From assembly GCA_002344065.1 (NCBI GenBank), contig DDTK01000011.1, positions 372,001 to 436,000 of the forward strand: a stretch of 64,000 nt of DNA. Direction: 5' to 3'. The notes beneath the pieces were generated by a model. The model worked only from the letters and a program-made list of their open reading frames with translations. It made no database searches and was not told where the DNA came from. Numbering within the stretch: position 1 is the stretch's first letter; the number at the start of each line of letters is the position of its first letter. This document shows, piece after piece, positions 1 through 8,952 of this stretch. The stretch is from Flammeovirgaceae bacterium UBA2366 (GTDB taxonomy: Bacteria > Bacteroidota > Bacteroidia > Cytophagales > Cyclobacteriaceae). A program made the translations under genes and the position numbers.

Positions 1-52
1 GTTGACCTCAAAAATAACGAATTAAACTATGTTGAGAGGGTTTAGGTTTCAA

Positions 53-700
53 TTAAGATGAAGTAATGATAATTTCTTCTTTTTCACCTAAATACTGAGG
101 ATTGGTTTTAAATACATACAGGTCAAGAACGGCTTTGGCTCGGGCGAAGTATTCCCGTATTCTGACTTTAAAGGCTGACTCCAGTTCAGGTTCTTCCGCA
201 CCCATGGCAATGGCATCAATACCATAATAATCGCTTATAAAAAGTGCCCGATAGCTATGGAAAGATTGCGTGATAATTAAGATTTTATCCTGTCCAAAAA
301 TTTCTTTACTGCGCACAACCGAATCCAGTGTTCGTAGTCCGGCATAATCCAAGGTTATGGCTGTTGCCGGCACACCCCTTGCCACTAGCGCTTTACGCAT
401 TTCCAAAGGCTCATTATAATATTTTGTACGATTATCGCCACTCACAATAAAATGATCAATCTTACCAAGCTTATAAAGTTCAGCCGCACGATCCATCCGG
501 TGGTCAAAGAATGGATTTGCACCTCCGCCAACAACTTTGTGACTTGTACCTAAAACAAGGGCAACCCGGTGATCCTTTAATTGTTCACTGTCTTTATAAA
601 CCCGCGATTCAGTGCTCTTAACCACCCAAATATTAGCGATAAGGAAAAACAAAAACACAGAGGCACAGGCCAAAAAAAGCACACGCTTTACCCACTTCAT
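53..700 (-). CDS. sanA: SanA/YdcF-like DUF218 membrane protein
   Basis: 215 residues: one N-terminal membrane anchor (about residues 6-26) followed by a DUF218 domain. The family signatures are visible: ALVLGTS near residue 47, a RMDRAAELY helix, IVSGDN, and ITQSFHSYRALF. In Enterobacteria SanA is an inner-membrane protein affecting envelope barrier function at high temperature; its biochemical activity is unresolved. It is the last gene of a six-gene minus-strand run starting at etfB, 30 bases after the TrmH-like gene. The family assignment is firm; a role in envelope integrity is inferred from the family. Confidence 0.85.
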   Translation of the reverse strand: MKWVKRVLFLACASVFLFFLIANIWVVKSTESRVYKDSEQLKDHRVALVLGTSHKVVGGGANPFFDHRMDRAAELYKLGKIDHFIVSGDNRTKYYNEPLEMRKALVARGVPATAITLDYAGLRTLDSVVRSKEIFGQDKILIITQSFHSYRALFISDYYGIDAIAMGAEEPELESAFKVRIREYFARAKAVLDLYVFKTNPQYLGEKEEIIITSS

Positions 701-730
701 GGAGAGGAAATTAAAACCAACCGGCCAAAG

Positions 731-1420
731 TTACGGATTTGCGCGCAAAAACTCCTTTTCAATAATTTGTGAGCGCTTTACCATCTTTCTGTACCAGGCC
801 AGTCGAAGTTCATCCTTTTCTGTAACGGATAAACCATAGTTTTCTTGTTCATGTTTGAGTTTAGCGATAACAGTACTCAGACTTATGGCCACGCTGGCCG
901 AAATATTTAAACTCTCGGTAAACCCATACATGGGGATTTTTACTTTGCTATCAGCATGAGTCAGTGCATAATCAGAAAGACCTTTTAGTTCATTTCCAAA
1001 AACCAACGCCACCTTTGATTGACTCACATCTATATCATGAATAGACATATTTTCCTCGGAAGGATCGGTCGCATAAATCTGATAACCATTTTCTTTTAAT
1101 TGACGAAAGCACACCTCTGTATTATTAACACCCTGCTTTTGATAGCGTATTAGATTCTCCCATTTATATGAACCTTTTAACACATATTTATTCACTTCAT
1201 ATTTGGTGGTATTTTCAATGATGTGAATATCCTGAATACCCATGCATTCGCATGTACGCACTGCCGCGCTGGCATTTTGTGATTGAAAGATATCTTCCAG
1301 CACCACGGTGACATGCCGCGTACGCTCGTTCAAGACTTTTTCTAATAATTGCTTTTTATGTTCAGAGATATACTGAGCGAAGTAGTCAACCAGCAATATT
1401 TCTTGCCTGGAGAGAGACAT
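731..1420 (-). CDS. trmH: TrmH-family tRNA/rRNA 2'-O-ribose methyltransferase
   Basis: SpoU/TrmH-class RNA methyltransferase with the C-terminal trefoil-knot signatures KVALVFGNELKGLS and ESLNISASVAISLS, which form the SAM site. The N-terminus carries VVLEDIFQSQNASAAVRTCE, the usual family start, with the catalytic Arg in AAVRT. The C-terminal tail (AWYRKMVKRSQIIEKEFL) resembles the extra helix of E. coli TrmH, which methylates G18 of tRNA. I placed the start at the internal ATG (MSLSRQEIL), because the longer reading frame would run into the upstream nupC-like gene; this leaves a 7-base gap. A tRNA G18 target is likely but not proven by sequence. Confidence 0.85.
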   Translation of the reverse strand: MSLSRQEILLVDYFAQYISEHKKQLLEKVLNERTRHVTVVLEDIFQSQNASAAVRTCECMGIQDIHIIENTTKYEVNKYVLKGSYKWENLIRYQKQGVNNTEVCFRQLKENGYQIYATDPSEENMSIHDIDVSQSKVALVFGNELKGLSDYALTHADSKVKIPMYGFTESLNISASVAISLSTVIAKLKHEQENYGLSVTEKDELRLAWYRKMVKRSQIIEKEFLRANP

Positions 1421-1427
1421 AAGAATC

Positions 1428-2741
1428 TTAGCTAAACAAGGCCCCGGCAATAGTGGCCGTCATCATGGTGGCCAGTGAAGCCGCCATCAAAGCCCGAAGA
1501 CCCAAACGGGATAAATCAGCCTGGCGATTCGGTGCCATGCTACCAATACCACCAATTTGAATAGCTATGGAGCTAAAGTTTGCAAAACCACATAACGCAT
1601 AGGTTGAGATGATGATTGACTTATTACTCAGCACCCCCATTGACTTCATCTCCGCCAATCCGAGGTAAGCTACAAATTCATTGATAACAAGTTTTTGTCC
1701 GAGTAAGCTTCCAACATAAATGGTTTCCGACCAATCAACACCCATTACAAAAGCCAACACACGAAACAGCTGACCAAAAATATACTGAAGCGAAAATCCG
1801 GTAAACGATCCATTCGTAGTTGACTGAACCCAGGTATTTAAACCCGTCCATGCGCCAATACCATCAACTAGAATCCAATTGATGGCATAGATAATGGCAA
1901 TGAAGGCTAACAACATCCCGCCAATATTCAGCGCTAGTTTAATTCCATCGGCAGCACCAGTGGCAAAGGCATCGATAACATTAACGCCAATAGACTCTTT
2001 GTTGACATTTAGTTGCCGGTCAATTTTTTCAGGCTCGCTTTCCGGCAGAAAGATTTTGGCCATCACGATAGCTGCGGGCGCATTCATAATGGATGCCGAA
2101 AGTAAGTATGTAGCAAACTTGCCATATTGTTCCGGATCGCCTCCACCCAAAAAAGTAATGTATGCTCCCATAACGCTACCGGCAATGGTGGCCATCCCGC
2201 CTGTCATTAAACAATGCAATTCCGATTGGGTCATCTTTGCAATGAAAGGTCTTACCAAAAGAGGAGCTTCAGTCTGGCCCAGAAAAACATTCCCTGCTGC
2301 CGATAAACTCTCTGCACCTGAAAGGCGCATAGTCTTGGTCATGATCCAGGCAAAGACGTAAACAATTTTTTGAAGTACCCCCAGATAATACAGCCCTGCC
2401 GTTACCGATGAAAAGAAAATAACCATGGGTAATGCCTGAAAGGCAAACAAAAAACCCAACCCGTGACGGGTGCCTTCCTGGTTATCACTGTTAAAAGCAA
2501 GGTCACCAAATAGAAATTGTGCTCCTTTTCCCGCAAAGCTTAGAAAGGTAACAAACCCATCGCCTAACGCGCTGAAGCCCTGTTGAACAAAAGCGACTTT
2601 CGAAATTAGAAGTGCAATTACGATTTGAAGGATAACACCAGAAGCCACAAGCTTCCAGTCAACCTTTTTTCGGTAAAGAGAAAAAGCAAAGGCAATAGCG
2701 ATGATTACACCCAGACCAATTATTCCGCGCAGGTAGTCCAC
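1428..2741 (-). CDS. nupC: NupC/CNT-family concentrative nucleoside transporter
   Basis: 437 residues with roughly ten hydrophobic segments, the usual length for bacterial CNT proteins. Typical signatures include GQTEAPLLVRPFI, the gating/substrate hairpin ASIMNAPAAIVMAKI, and NEFVAYLGLA followed by ISTYALCGFANFSSIAIQIGG near the end. The family imports nucleosides across the inner membrane with Na+ or H+. It lies 4 bases after the DUF151 gene and 7 bases before the methylase gene, so co-transcription is likely. The Na+-rich transporter set elsewhere in the window is consistent with Na+ coupling, but this is inference. Confidence 0.92.
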   Translation of the reverse strand: MDYLRGIIGLGVIIAIAFAFSLYRKKVDWKLVASGVILQIVIALLISKVAFVQQGFSALGDGFVTFLSFAGKGAQFLFGDLAFNSDNQEGTRHGLGFLFAFQALPMVIFFSSVTAGLYYLGVLQKIVYVFAWIMTKTMRLSGAESLSAAGNVFLGQTEAPLLVRPFIAKMTQSELHCLMTGGMATIAGSVMGAYITFLGGGDPEQYGKFATYLLSASIMNAPAAIVMAKIFLPESEPEKIDRQLNVNKESIGVNVIDAFATGAADGIKLALNIGGMLLAFIAIIYAINWILVDGIGAWTGLNTWVQSTTNGSFTGFSLQYIFGQLFRVLAFVMGVDWSETIYVGSLLGQKLVINEFVAYLGLAEMKSMGVLSNKSIIISTYALCGFANFSSIAIQIGGIGSMAPNRQADLSRLGLRALMAASLATMMTATIAGALFS

Positions 2742-2745
2742 AACA

Positions 2746-3345
2746 TTAATTTCGTTTGCTTAATTCGTCTCTGATTTTCGCTGCCCGTTCGTAGTCTTCT
2801 TTATCGATAGCGTCCTTCAGAATTTCATTAAGCTTATCTACAGAATAATTTTTCAGGTCCTCTATCCTGCGGGAAACAGGTTCCTTTTTAACTTTTGCCT
2901 TTTGCTCCGCTTTGGGTTCATCTTCATCCTGCTCATCGGTTAAAACAATTCCGGCTTCCGCCAGGATATTTTCATAGGTGAAAATCGGAGAGTCAAAACG
3001 AAGACCGATAGCAATAGCATCGGATGGCCTCGCATCAACTTCAGAGCGTTTCAAACCATCAGAGCAAACAATCTTGGCGAAGAAAACCCCCTCTTTAAGA
3101 TCAGAAATAATGATCTCTTCTACTGTAAAGTGAAAGTTATTGGCAAACGACTTAAACAAGTCGTGCGTCATGGGCCTGTTTGGAATGATCTTTTCAATCT
3201 CGATAGCAATAGCTTGTGCCTCAAACATGCCGATGATAATGGGCAAGCGCCTGTTGCCTTCTGTTTCACCCAACACCAGGGCAAACGAACCCGATTGGGA
3301 TTGACTGGATGAAAGGCCGAGTATTTCGAGTTTTATTTTCTTCAC
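2746..3345 (-). CDS. DUF151 bifunctional nuclease domain plus UVR motif
   Basis: 199 residues. Residues 1-135 form a DUF151 (BFN) domain, with LPIIIGMFEAQAIAIEIE and the diagnostic SEVDARPSDAIAIGLR. An acidic/lysine linker (DEQDEDEPKAEQKAKVKKE) joins it to a C-terminal UVR-type helical hairpin (NEILKDAIDKEDYERAAKIRDEL), which in UvrB and McsA mediates protein contacts. The DUF151-UVR fusion is characteristic of Bacteroidota. DUF151 proteins from plants and Thermotoga have reported nuclease activity, but the bacterial role is poorly defined. It is 2 bases after etfA. Confidence 0.9.
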   Translation of the reverse strand: MKKIKLEILGLSSSQSQSGSFALVLGETEGNRRLPIIIGMFEAQAIAIEIEKIIPNRPMTHDLFKSFANNFHFTVEEIIISDLKEGVFFAKIVCSDGLKRSEVDARPSDAIAIGLRFDSPIFTYENILAEAGIVLTDEQDEDEPKAEQKAKVKKEPVSRRIEDLKNYSVDKLNEILKDAIDKEDYERAAKIRDELSKRN

Positions 3346-3347
3346 AA

Positions 3348-4301
3348 CTATTTAGCAGCTTTAATAGCTTCATTCAATTTAGGCAAAATATCGAAAGCAT
3401 CACCCACAATTCCATAATCTGCAGCTTTAAAAAATGGTGCGTCAGCATCTTTATTAATCACAACAATACACTTGGATGAATTTACCCCGGCCAGGTGTTG
3501 AATGGCGCCTGATATACCAATGGCAATGTATAATTGAGGAGCAACCTTTACTCCGGTTTGCCCTACGTGCTCATGATGTGGCCTCCAGCCCATATCCGAT
3601 ACCGGTTTGCTGCAACCCGTAGCAGCACCCAGAGTTTTGGCAAGTTCTTCAATGCCACTCCAATGCTCAGGACCTTTCATACCCCTTCCTCCCGACACTA
3701 CAATGTTTGCTTCCGGAAGCAACACATCACCGGTTGCTTTTTCAGCAGAAGTGATTTTCGTTGAAAAATCTGCATCGGATAAGGAAGCCTGATAAGGCGT
3801 AACCGAAACATTGCCCCCTACTTCTTTCACTTCGGCAGCATTTTTTTTGATTCCGATAACTTTCTTTGGTTTTGTAAGTTCAACGTGTGCAAATGCTTTA
3901 CCGGTGTAAATGCTGCGCTTCACGTTGAATCCTGCCGATGTATTTGGAAGTTCCACCACGTTAGACGCCAGGCTTGCACCCAGTTTGGCCGCCACCCGTG
4001 CGCCTACCGGTGTGCCTAATGAAGAATCCGATAAAACAAGCACATCACTGTTCTCATCCTGAAAGGCTTTTGCAATTACAGCAGCGTATGCCTGAATTAC
4101 TCCTTGATTAAGTTTCTCATCTGCAGCATGCAGCACTTTCTTAGCACCATATTTTCCAAGGCCTTCAAGTTCGGAAATTTCCACATTTCCCAAAGCCAAG
4201 GCTGTAACCGAACCGCCCATGGCCTGAGCAAATGCAACTGCCTCAAGCGAGTTCTTCTTAATTTTTCCTTCTGCACTTTCAACAAATACCAGAATATTCA
4301 T
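3348..4301 (-). CDS. etfA: Electron transfer flavoprotein alpha subunit
   Basis: 317 residues, the expected length. The N-terminal Rossmann-like domain starts MNILVFVE, and the C-terminal FAD domain carries VSGGRGMKG, GCSKPVSDMGWRPH, VGQTGVKVAPQLYIAIGISGAIQHLAG and ADYGIVGD. With EtfB it forms the soluble heterodimer that passes electrons from acyl-CoA and related dehydrogenases to the quinone pool. The Ser-Lys-Pro where many ETFs have Ser-Arg in the FAD pocket appears to be the Bacteroidota norm. It follows etfB by 18 bases. Confidence 0.96.
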   Translation of the reverse strand: MNILVFVESAEGKIKKNSLEAVAFAQAMGGSVTALALGNVEISELEGLGKYGAKKVLHAADEKLNQGVIQAYAAVIAKAFQDENSDVLVLSDSSLGTPVGARVAAKLGASLASNVVELPNTSAGFNVKRSIYTGKAFAHVELTKPKKVIGIKKNAAEVKEVGGNVSVTPYQASLSDADFSTKITSAEKATGDVLLPEANIVVSGGRGMKGPEHWSGIEELAKTLGAATGCSKPVSDMGWRPHHEHVGQTGVKVAPQLYIAIGISGAIQHLAGVNSSKCIVVINKDADAPFFKAADYGIVGDAFDILPKLNEAIKAAK

Positions 4302-4319
4302 AATTATCCAATTCAGATT

Positions 4320-5057
4320 TTATAAAACCTTTGCTTCGTTCTTTAATAAGTTCACCAACTCCTGCACATTGTCGGCTGGAATCATTTTAACCGAACCTTT
4401 GGCCGGTGGCAATTCAAACTTTTGCAGTTTCACACCGCTATCCACCGTTGAAGGCTCAACTACTTTCAAGGGTTTGGTGCGGGCCGACATAATGCCTCGC
4501 ATGTTCGGTATTTTCCATTCAGCGATTGGCTCCTGGCAGCCTGCCACAAACGGAAGAGAAACCTCCATATACTCTTTGCCACCTTCTATTTCGCGTGCCA
4601 GCTTAGCGGTATTCCCTTCAATATCGAGTTTCATAACAGGAGAAATGGATGGCACACCCAACAGCTCACCTACAATACCGTGAACTGCCCCACTGTTATA
4701 ATCAATAGACTCTCTGCCCATCAAAATCAAATCATAACCACCCGCTTTTGCCTGTTCTGCAATCTGCGAAGCCACAAAAAAGGAATCGGTTGGTTCTGCG
4801 TTTACACGAATAGCATCATCTGCACCTATAGCTAAAGCCTTGCGAATGGTTGGCTCAGTATCCACTAAGCCAACATTAATAACAGTAATGGTCGCACCGG
4901 AGGATTCTTTCAATTCAACAGCACGGGCCAGTGCATAATCATCATACGGACCAATAATAAACTGAACACCATTTGTATCGAATTTAGTGTTGTTGTCAAT
5001 AAAATTGATTTTGGAAGTAGTGTCAGGAACATGCGAAATACAAACCAGGATCTTCAT
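4320..5057 (-). CDS. etfB: Electron transfer flavoprotein beta subunit
   Basis: 245 residues. Family motifs are MKILVCISHVPDTTSKI at the start, DDYALARAVELKE, LILMGRESIDYNSGAVHGIVGELLG for nucleotide binding, and the C-terminal ETF signature around LPFVAGCQEPIAEWKIPNMRGIMSARTKPL. It binds the AMP of the ETF heterodimer and recognises partner dehydrogenases. It is the first gene of the minus-strand run that continues through sanA, so the promoter should lie in 5058-5155, the 98-base gap to the divergent TPR gene. Confidence 0.96.
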   Translation of the reverse strand: MKILVCISHVPDTTSKINFIDNNTKFDTNGVQFIIGPYDDYALARAVELKESSGATITVINVGLVDTEPTIRKALAIGADDAIRVNAEPTDSFFVASQIAEQAKAGGYDLILMGRESIDYNSGAVHGIVGELLGVPSISPVMKLDIEGNTAKLAREIEGGKEYMEVSLPFVAGCQEPIAEWKIPNMRGIMSARTKPLKVVEPSTVDSGVKLQKFELPPAKGSVKMIPADNVQELVNLLKNEAKVL

Positions 5058-5155
5058 CGTGCTGTCTGAAAAATTTAACTATACGAAATTTCTTAAACGG
5101 GCCTCAAGATAAAGCATAAAATCCGAAATTTGGAAGGCCAAAAACTCAAAATAAA

Positions 5156-5473
5156 ATGAATTTGACGCGAATAGAGCAACTTTTGAAGTTTCTGGAAGAA
5201 GATCCGAACGATGTCTTTTCACTTTACGCCCTTGCTCTCGAGTATAAAAAAAACAATTTGGCAGAAGCCGGGAAATTGTTCAGGCATCTTTTAACCCATC
5301 ACCCTGAGTATCTGCCCACCTATTATCAGGCGGCTTTGATGAAGGAAGAAACTGGAGAGACGAGTGAAGCCCTTCAACTCTACCAACAAGGAATTACGTT
5401 GGCCAGAAAGATGAATGACTCAGCAACCTTAAAAGAACTTCAGGCTGCATATAACTTGCTGGCTGATGACTGA
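5156..5473 (+). CDS. Small TPR protein
   Basis: 105 residues with no signal peptide, built from about two and a half tetratricopeptide units (DVFSLYALALEYKKNNLAEAGKLFRHLLTHHP and YLPTYYQAALMKEETGETSEALQLYQQGITLA show the W/L-G-Y-A-P spacing). It is probably a cytoplasmic protein-interaction module with no catalytic part. It is transcribed divergently from etfB and ends 16 bases before the convergent dnaB stop. Short TPR proteins of this type are common next to housekeeping genes in Bacteroidota; the partner is unknown. Confidence 0.8.
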   Translation: MNLTRIEQLLKFLEEDPNDVFSLYALALEYKKNNLAEAGKLFRHLLTHHPEYLPTYYQAALMKEETGETSEALQLYQQGITLARKMNDSATLKELQAAYNLLADD

Positions 5474-5489
5474 TCGCTTTTGAAAATTA

Positions 5490-7031
5490 TCAGAACGGCA
5501 TATCGTCTTCGTTGCCCGAAACAGGGGGCTCGTCTTCAGGCCTGATTTGATTAATACGGCTTTCCCGCGTAATCATGCCACTAAATGGATTCTCATGTGG
5601 TGTGGGTGAATCGAAATCAGCGAACTTGGTATACTTGCCAATGAACTTGAGCTTGGCAGTTCCGGTTGAACCGTTACGATGTTTGGAGATAATCACCTCG
5701 CCCATACCTTGTGTTGGCATGCCTTCTTCATCTACCGTAATCTTATAGTATTCAGGACGGTAAAGGAATATTACCATATCCGCATCTTGTTCAATAGAGC
5801 CCGATTCACGCAAGTCGGAAAGCTGCGGACGCTTATCCCCACCACGGGTTTCCACCCCACGACTCAACTGTGACAGCGCCAACACCGGAACGTTGAGTTC
5901 TTTTGCAATGCCTTTCAACGCACGCGAGATGGAAGCAATTTCCTGTTCGCGGTTACCGCCTGCATCACCCCGCATCAATTGCAGGTAGTCAACAATAATC
6001 AACTGTATACCATGCTCAGCTTTTAGTCTTCGTGATTTGGCACGCAACTCCAAAATAGAAAGTGCAGGAGTATCATCAATAAAAATTGGAGCTGAAGACA
6101 AGCGGTTGGTTTTATGAACCAATTGCGCCCATTCAAATTCAGCTAATTGTCCTTTGCGGATTTTCTCGCCTTCCAATTCCGCTTCCGCAGAAATCATTCT
6201 GTTCACCAACTGAACAGAAGCCATCTCCAACGAAAAAATTGCCACCGGCCGTTTGAAATCAACTGCAGCGTTGCGCATAGCTGACACAACGAACGCGGTT
6301 TTACCCATACCGGGCCGTGCCGCGATAATTACCAGATCAGAATTTTGCCAACCGGAAGTCATTCTGTCCAGCGCAGTAAAACCGGAAGGCACTCCTGTTA
6401 ATCCATCCTTATGTTCTTTCAGTTTTTGAAGTTCCTGAATGGCACGATACATCAGGTTCTTCATATTATCGTAATTCTTGCGAAGGTTTGAATCCGATAT
6501 CTCAAAAATGGATTGCTCTGTTTTGTCTAATAATTCAAAAACATCCGTTGTGTCTTCATAGGCATCATGATGGATTTGTGATGCAATCTGAATCAAGTCG
6601 CGCTTAATGGCCAACTCAATTACTACACGGGCGTGGTATTCAATATTGGCCGCTGAACTTACTTTAGAGGTTAACTCAGCAATGTAGTAGGCACCGCCTA
6701 CCAGTTCAATCTTGGCATTTTTGCGCAACTGGTTTACTACCGTGCGCATATCTACAGGCTCTGAGCCTTTGAACAGATCAATGATGGCCCTGTAAATCTC
6801 CTGGTGTTGCTCCGAATAAAAATGCTCTGGCTTCAGGAACTCAACAACTGCGTTAAGCGCACCCTTTTCTAACATGAGCGCGCCTAACACAGCCTCTTCC
6901 AGATCAAGCGCCTGTGGAGGAAGTTTTCCCAGACTTTCGGAGATATCACGCACCAAAAGTTTGCCTCCCTTGCCGGAGGGCATCATGGTTTTACTTCCTG
7001 TCCGCATTGGCGTTGATCGGTTTTGCTCCAT
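5490..7031 (-). CDS. dnaB: Replicative DNA helicase DnaB
   Basis: About 513 residues. The N-terminal domain begins LPPQALDLEEAVLGALMLE. The RecA-like ATPase domain carries Walker A ARPGMGKTAF (about residue 240), Walker B IIVDYLQLM, and the late signatures LSQLSRGVE and DLRESGSIEQDADMVIFLYRPEYY. It is the hexameric 5'-3' fork helicase. I use the ATG at 7031 (MEQNRS); a longer reading frame starts at 7082 but adds a non-conserved, low-complexity lead. No intein is present, although dnaB is a frequent intein target. The 257 bases upstream hold only a probable promoter region shared with the divergent Mur-like gene. Confidence 0.97.
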   Translation of the reverse strand: MEQNRSTPMRTGSKTMMPSGKGGKLLVRDISESLGKLPPQALDLEEAVLGALMLEKGALNAVVEFLKPEHFYSEQHQEIYRAIIDLFKGSEPVDMRTVVNQLRKNAKIELVGGAYYIAELTSKVSSAANIEYHARVVIELAIKRDLIQIASQIHHDAYEDTTDVFELLDKTEQSIFEISDSNLRKNYDNMKNLMYRAIQELQKLKEHKDGLTGVPSGFTALDRMTSGWQNSDLVIIAARPGMGKTAFVVSAMRNAAVDFKRPVAIFSLEMASVQLVNRMISAEAELEGEKIRKGQLAEFEWAQLVHKTNRLSSAPIFIDDTPALSILELRAKSRRLKAEHGIQLIIVDYLQLMRGDAGGNREQEIASISRALKGIAKELNVPVLALSQLSRGVETRGGDKRPQLSDLRESGSIEQDADMVIFLYRPEYYKITVDEEGMPTQGMGEVIISKHRNGSTGTAKLKFIGKYTKFADFDSPTPHENPFSGMITRESRINQIRPEDEPPVSGNEDDMPF

Positions 7032-7256
7032 ACCGTGGTTGTTGGACGTGTTGCTTTTTAACAAGGTGACAAACGTAAGCAAACACGACTCCCGTTTAAT
7101 AACATTCGTTCAATACAAAAAAATGATGAATACACATGCTCATTAACAAGTTGTACACATACAAAATTCAATACTTGTTCAAGTATAGTTGATAACAACT
7201 GACAGGCCGTGACAAACCTTCGTTAACTCAGGCTTTTTCAAAACAACTATTTAAGT

Positions 7257-7264
7257 TACTTTCG
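7257..7264 (+). promoter_or_regulatory. Possible Bacteroidota -7 element for the Mur-like gene
   Basis: TACTTTCG, one mismatch from the Bacteroidota -7 consensus TAnnTTTG, lies 25 bases before the ATG at 7289. The same octamer precedes the phosphate transporter at 15752. No clear -33 TTG is seen at the right spacing, so this is tentative. Confidence 0.25.
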
Positions 7265-7288
7265 CACTAACCGATTATCTGTTCAGGC

Positions 7289-7906
7289 ATGACCATTCAA
7301 CCAGAGACTATCCTTCAACAATCCCTTGACAAGCAGCGCATTGTCATTACCGGAAGCCGGGGAAGAACAACCTTAACAGCTTTACTTATTCATGTACTCA
7401 ATTACTATAAGCGCCCTTTTGATTATGTTATAAGCGCTGCAGTGCACGGATTAAGCGCAAGTTCCAGGTTATCGGACGCACCAATTATTATTATAGAGAG
7501 CGAAGAGCAAAATATGGAGCTGTATAAACATCATATAGGTCTGATCAGCAATATCATATGGACTGCCTCCGATGAGTTTACCGCAGAAGAAGATTATGTA
7601 AAGCTATTCGACAAATTTGCTGACAGCTCACCCAAAGCAGGGTTGTTGTTTTATTGCGAGAACGATCCGATTGCCCTGCTGGTGGGATCAAAACCACGGC
7701 CAGATGTGCTTAGTATTGGCTATAAAATCCATCCGCATACTTCTGAAGCGGGTCGGCATTTTCTGATATCCGGTAAAGACAAAATTCCGGTGAATATTTA
7801 CGGAAGCGTAAACTTTCAAAACATCAGCGGAGCCAAAGAACTCCTAAAACGGATCGGTATTACTTCAGAACAATTTTATCAGGCCATTTCCAGCTTTCCG
7901 TTATAA
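7289..7906 (+). CDS. Short stand-alone Mur-ligase-like protein
   Basis: 205 residues, less than half the length of a complete Mur ligase. It resembles the central ATP-binding domain: a P-loop-like VITGSRGRTTLTALLIHVL (residues 20-38), then DAPIIIIESEEQNMELY and ISNIIWTASDEF, which correspond to the strands carrying the Mur metal/substrate residues. The canonical GxxGKTT lysine is arginine here (GSRGRTT), so ATP hydrolysis is doubtful. The UDP-MurNAc-binding N-domain and a full C-terminal domain are missing. It could be a regulatory or scaffolding paralogue of MurC/Mpl. It is not a recent truncation, since both ends look natural. Confidence 0.6.
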   Translation: MTIQPETILQQSLDKQRIVITGSRGRTTLTALLIHVLNYYKRPFDYVISAAVHGLSASSRLSDAPIIIIESEEQNMELYKHHIGLISNIIWTASDEFTAEEDYVKLFDKFADSSPKAGLLFYCENDPIALLVGSKPRPDVLSIGYKIHPHTSEAGRHFLISGKDKIPVNIYGSVNFQNISGAKELLKRIGITSEQFYQAISSFPL

Positions 7907-7944
7907 ACTTATCAGGGTTACTTCATCCTGATTAACACTACACT

Positions 7945-8751
7945 ATGCAACTTAACCTCCGCAACCCGCTTTGTGTTTTTGACCTTGAAACCACCGGCAC
8001 CAACATTTCTACCGACCGCATTATTGAAATTGCAGTTATAAAAGTTATGCCCAATGGTGAGATCCAAAAGAAGGCAGCAATACTTAACCCTACCATTCCC
8101 ATACCGGCTGAATCGACAAAGTTTCATGGATTAAAAGATGAAGACGTTAAGGACAAACCCACGTTTAAAGATGTAGCTAAAGATTATGCAAAATTCTTTG
8201 AAGGTGGCGATCTGGCCGGGTTTAACGTGCTCAAGTTCGACATTCCCATTTTAGTTGAAGAGTTTCTAAGAGCCGGTGTTGAGTTTGATTACAGCCGTAA
8301 AAAAATAATTGACGCGCAGCGTATTTTTCACCTCATGGAAAAAAGAACACTTTCAGCCGCCTATAAATTTTATTTGAATAAGGAACTACAGGAATCGCAT
8401 ACGGCCGAAGCCGATACACAAGCCACATTGGATGTGCTGCTGGCGCAAATTGAAAAGTATGAAGGCCAGCCGGTTGTTGATGGCCTGGGCAAGACCATAG
8501 GCGAAATCAAAAACAACATGGAGTCATTGGCGCAGCTCACCGGTTCAGGATTGGTTGACCTGGCCGGGCGAATGGTAAAAAGTGAAAAAGGTGAAGAGCT
8601 TTTTAATTTCGGTAAACACAAGAATAAAAAAGTATTAGACGTTCTAAAACAGGAACCCTCCTACTACGACTGGATGATGAATGGAGATTTCCCATTGGAT
8701 ACAAAACGAAAGCTCACCGAGATTAAGCTTCGTGAGCTGAAGAATAAATAA
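7945..8751 (+). CDS. DEDDh 3'-5' exonuclease with C-terminal DUF3820-like domain
   Basis: 268 residues. An RNase T/DnaQ-type exonuclease domain fills about residues 8-175, with Exo I FDLETTGT (D and E metal ligands), Exo II NVLKFDIPIL, and Exo III SHTAEADTQAT (H and D). The C-terminal 50 residues (FNFGKHKNKKVLDVLKQEPSYYDWMM) match the small domain often named putative quorum-sensing-regulated virulence factor or DUF3820, which follows DnaQ-type domains in many bacteria. It likely acts in DNA proofreading or repair end-processing. It lies 38 bases after the Mur-like gene on the same strand. Confidence 0.88.
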   Translation: MQLNLRNPLCVFDLETTGTNISTDRIIEIAVIKVMPNGEIQKKAAILNPTIPIPAESTKFHGLKDEDVKDKPTFKDVAKDYAKFFEGGDLAGFNVLKFDIPILVEEFLRAGVEFDYSRKKIIDAQRIFHLMEKRTLSAAYKFYLNKELQESHTAEADTQATLDVLLAQIEKYEGQPVVDGLGKTIGEIKNNMESLAQLTGSGLVDLAGRMVKSEKGEELFNFGKHKNKKVLDVLKQEPSYYDWMMNGDFPLDTKRKLTEIKLRELKNK

Positions 8752-8795
8752 CTGAAATCTGAATATCCGTAAAAGTCCTAAAGTACTAAGCTGAT

Positions 8796-8884
8796 GTCAT
8801 GGCGAGGGGGGTACGACCATGGCAATCTCGTTTTCAACGTTGAAATTGAGATTGCTTCTCCACCTGTAGCGGATCGCAATGACG
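8796..8884. repeat. Palindromic intergenic repeat (REP-like)
   Basis: About 89 bases of imperfect nested inverted repeat. GTCATGGCGA (8796) pairs with TCGCAATGAC (8874-8883). GGCAATCTC (8821) pairs with GAGATTGC (8848), and the loop contains the palindrome TTTCAACGTTGAAA. A related sequence with GCGAAACAATCTC and ATTGCTTCG arms lies at 60310-60402. This arrangement of gcgag, gaagcaatctc and gcaatgacg elements is a known type of dispersed palindrome in Bacteroidota genomes. It probably forms a strong hairpin and may end transcription from the exonuclease gene. Confidence 0.7.
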
Positions 8885-8952
8885 CCAATTTTAGGATTGG
8901 AGGCGGATACTCACATAACTGAAATTATTATCTAATTTTCGTTCCTGATAGT

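Noticed and set aside
5490..7031. Possible intein in dnaB
   Set aside because: The protein has normal length and uninterrupted Walker A and B and C-terminal motifs.
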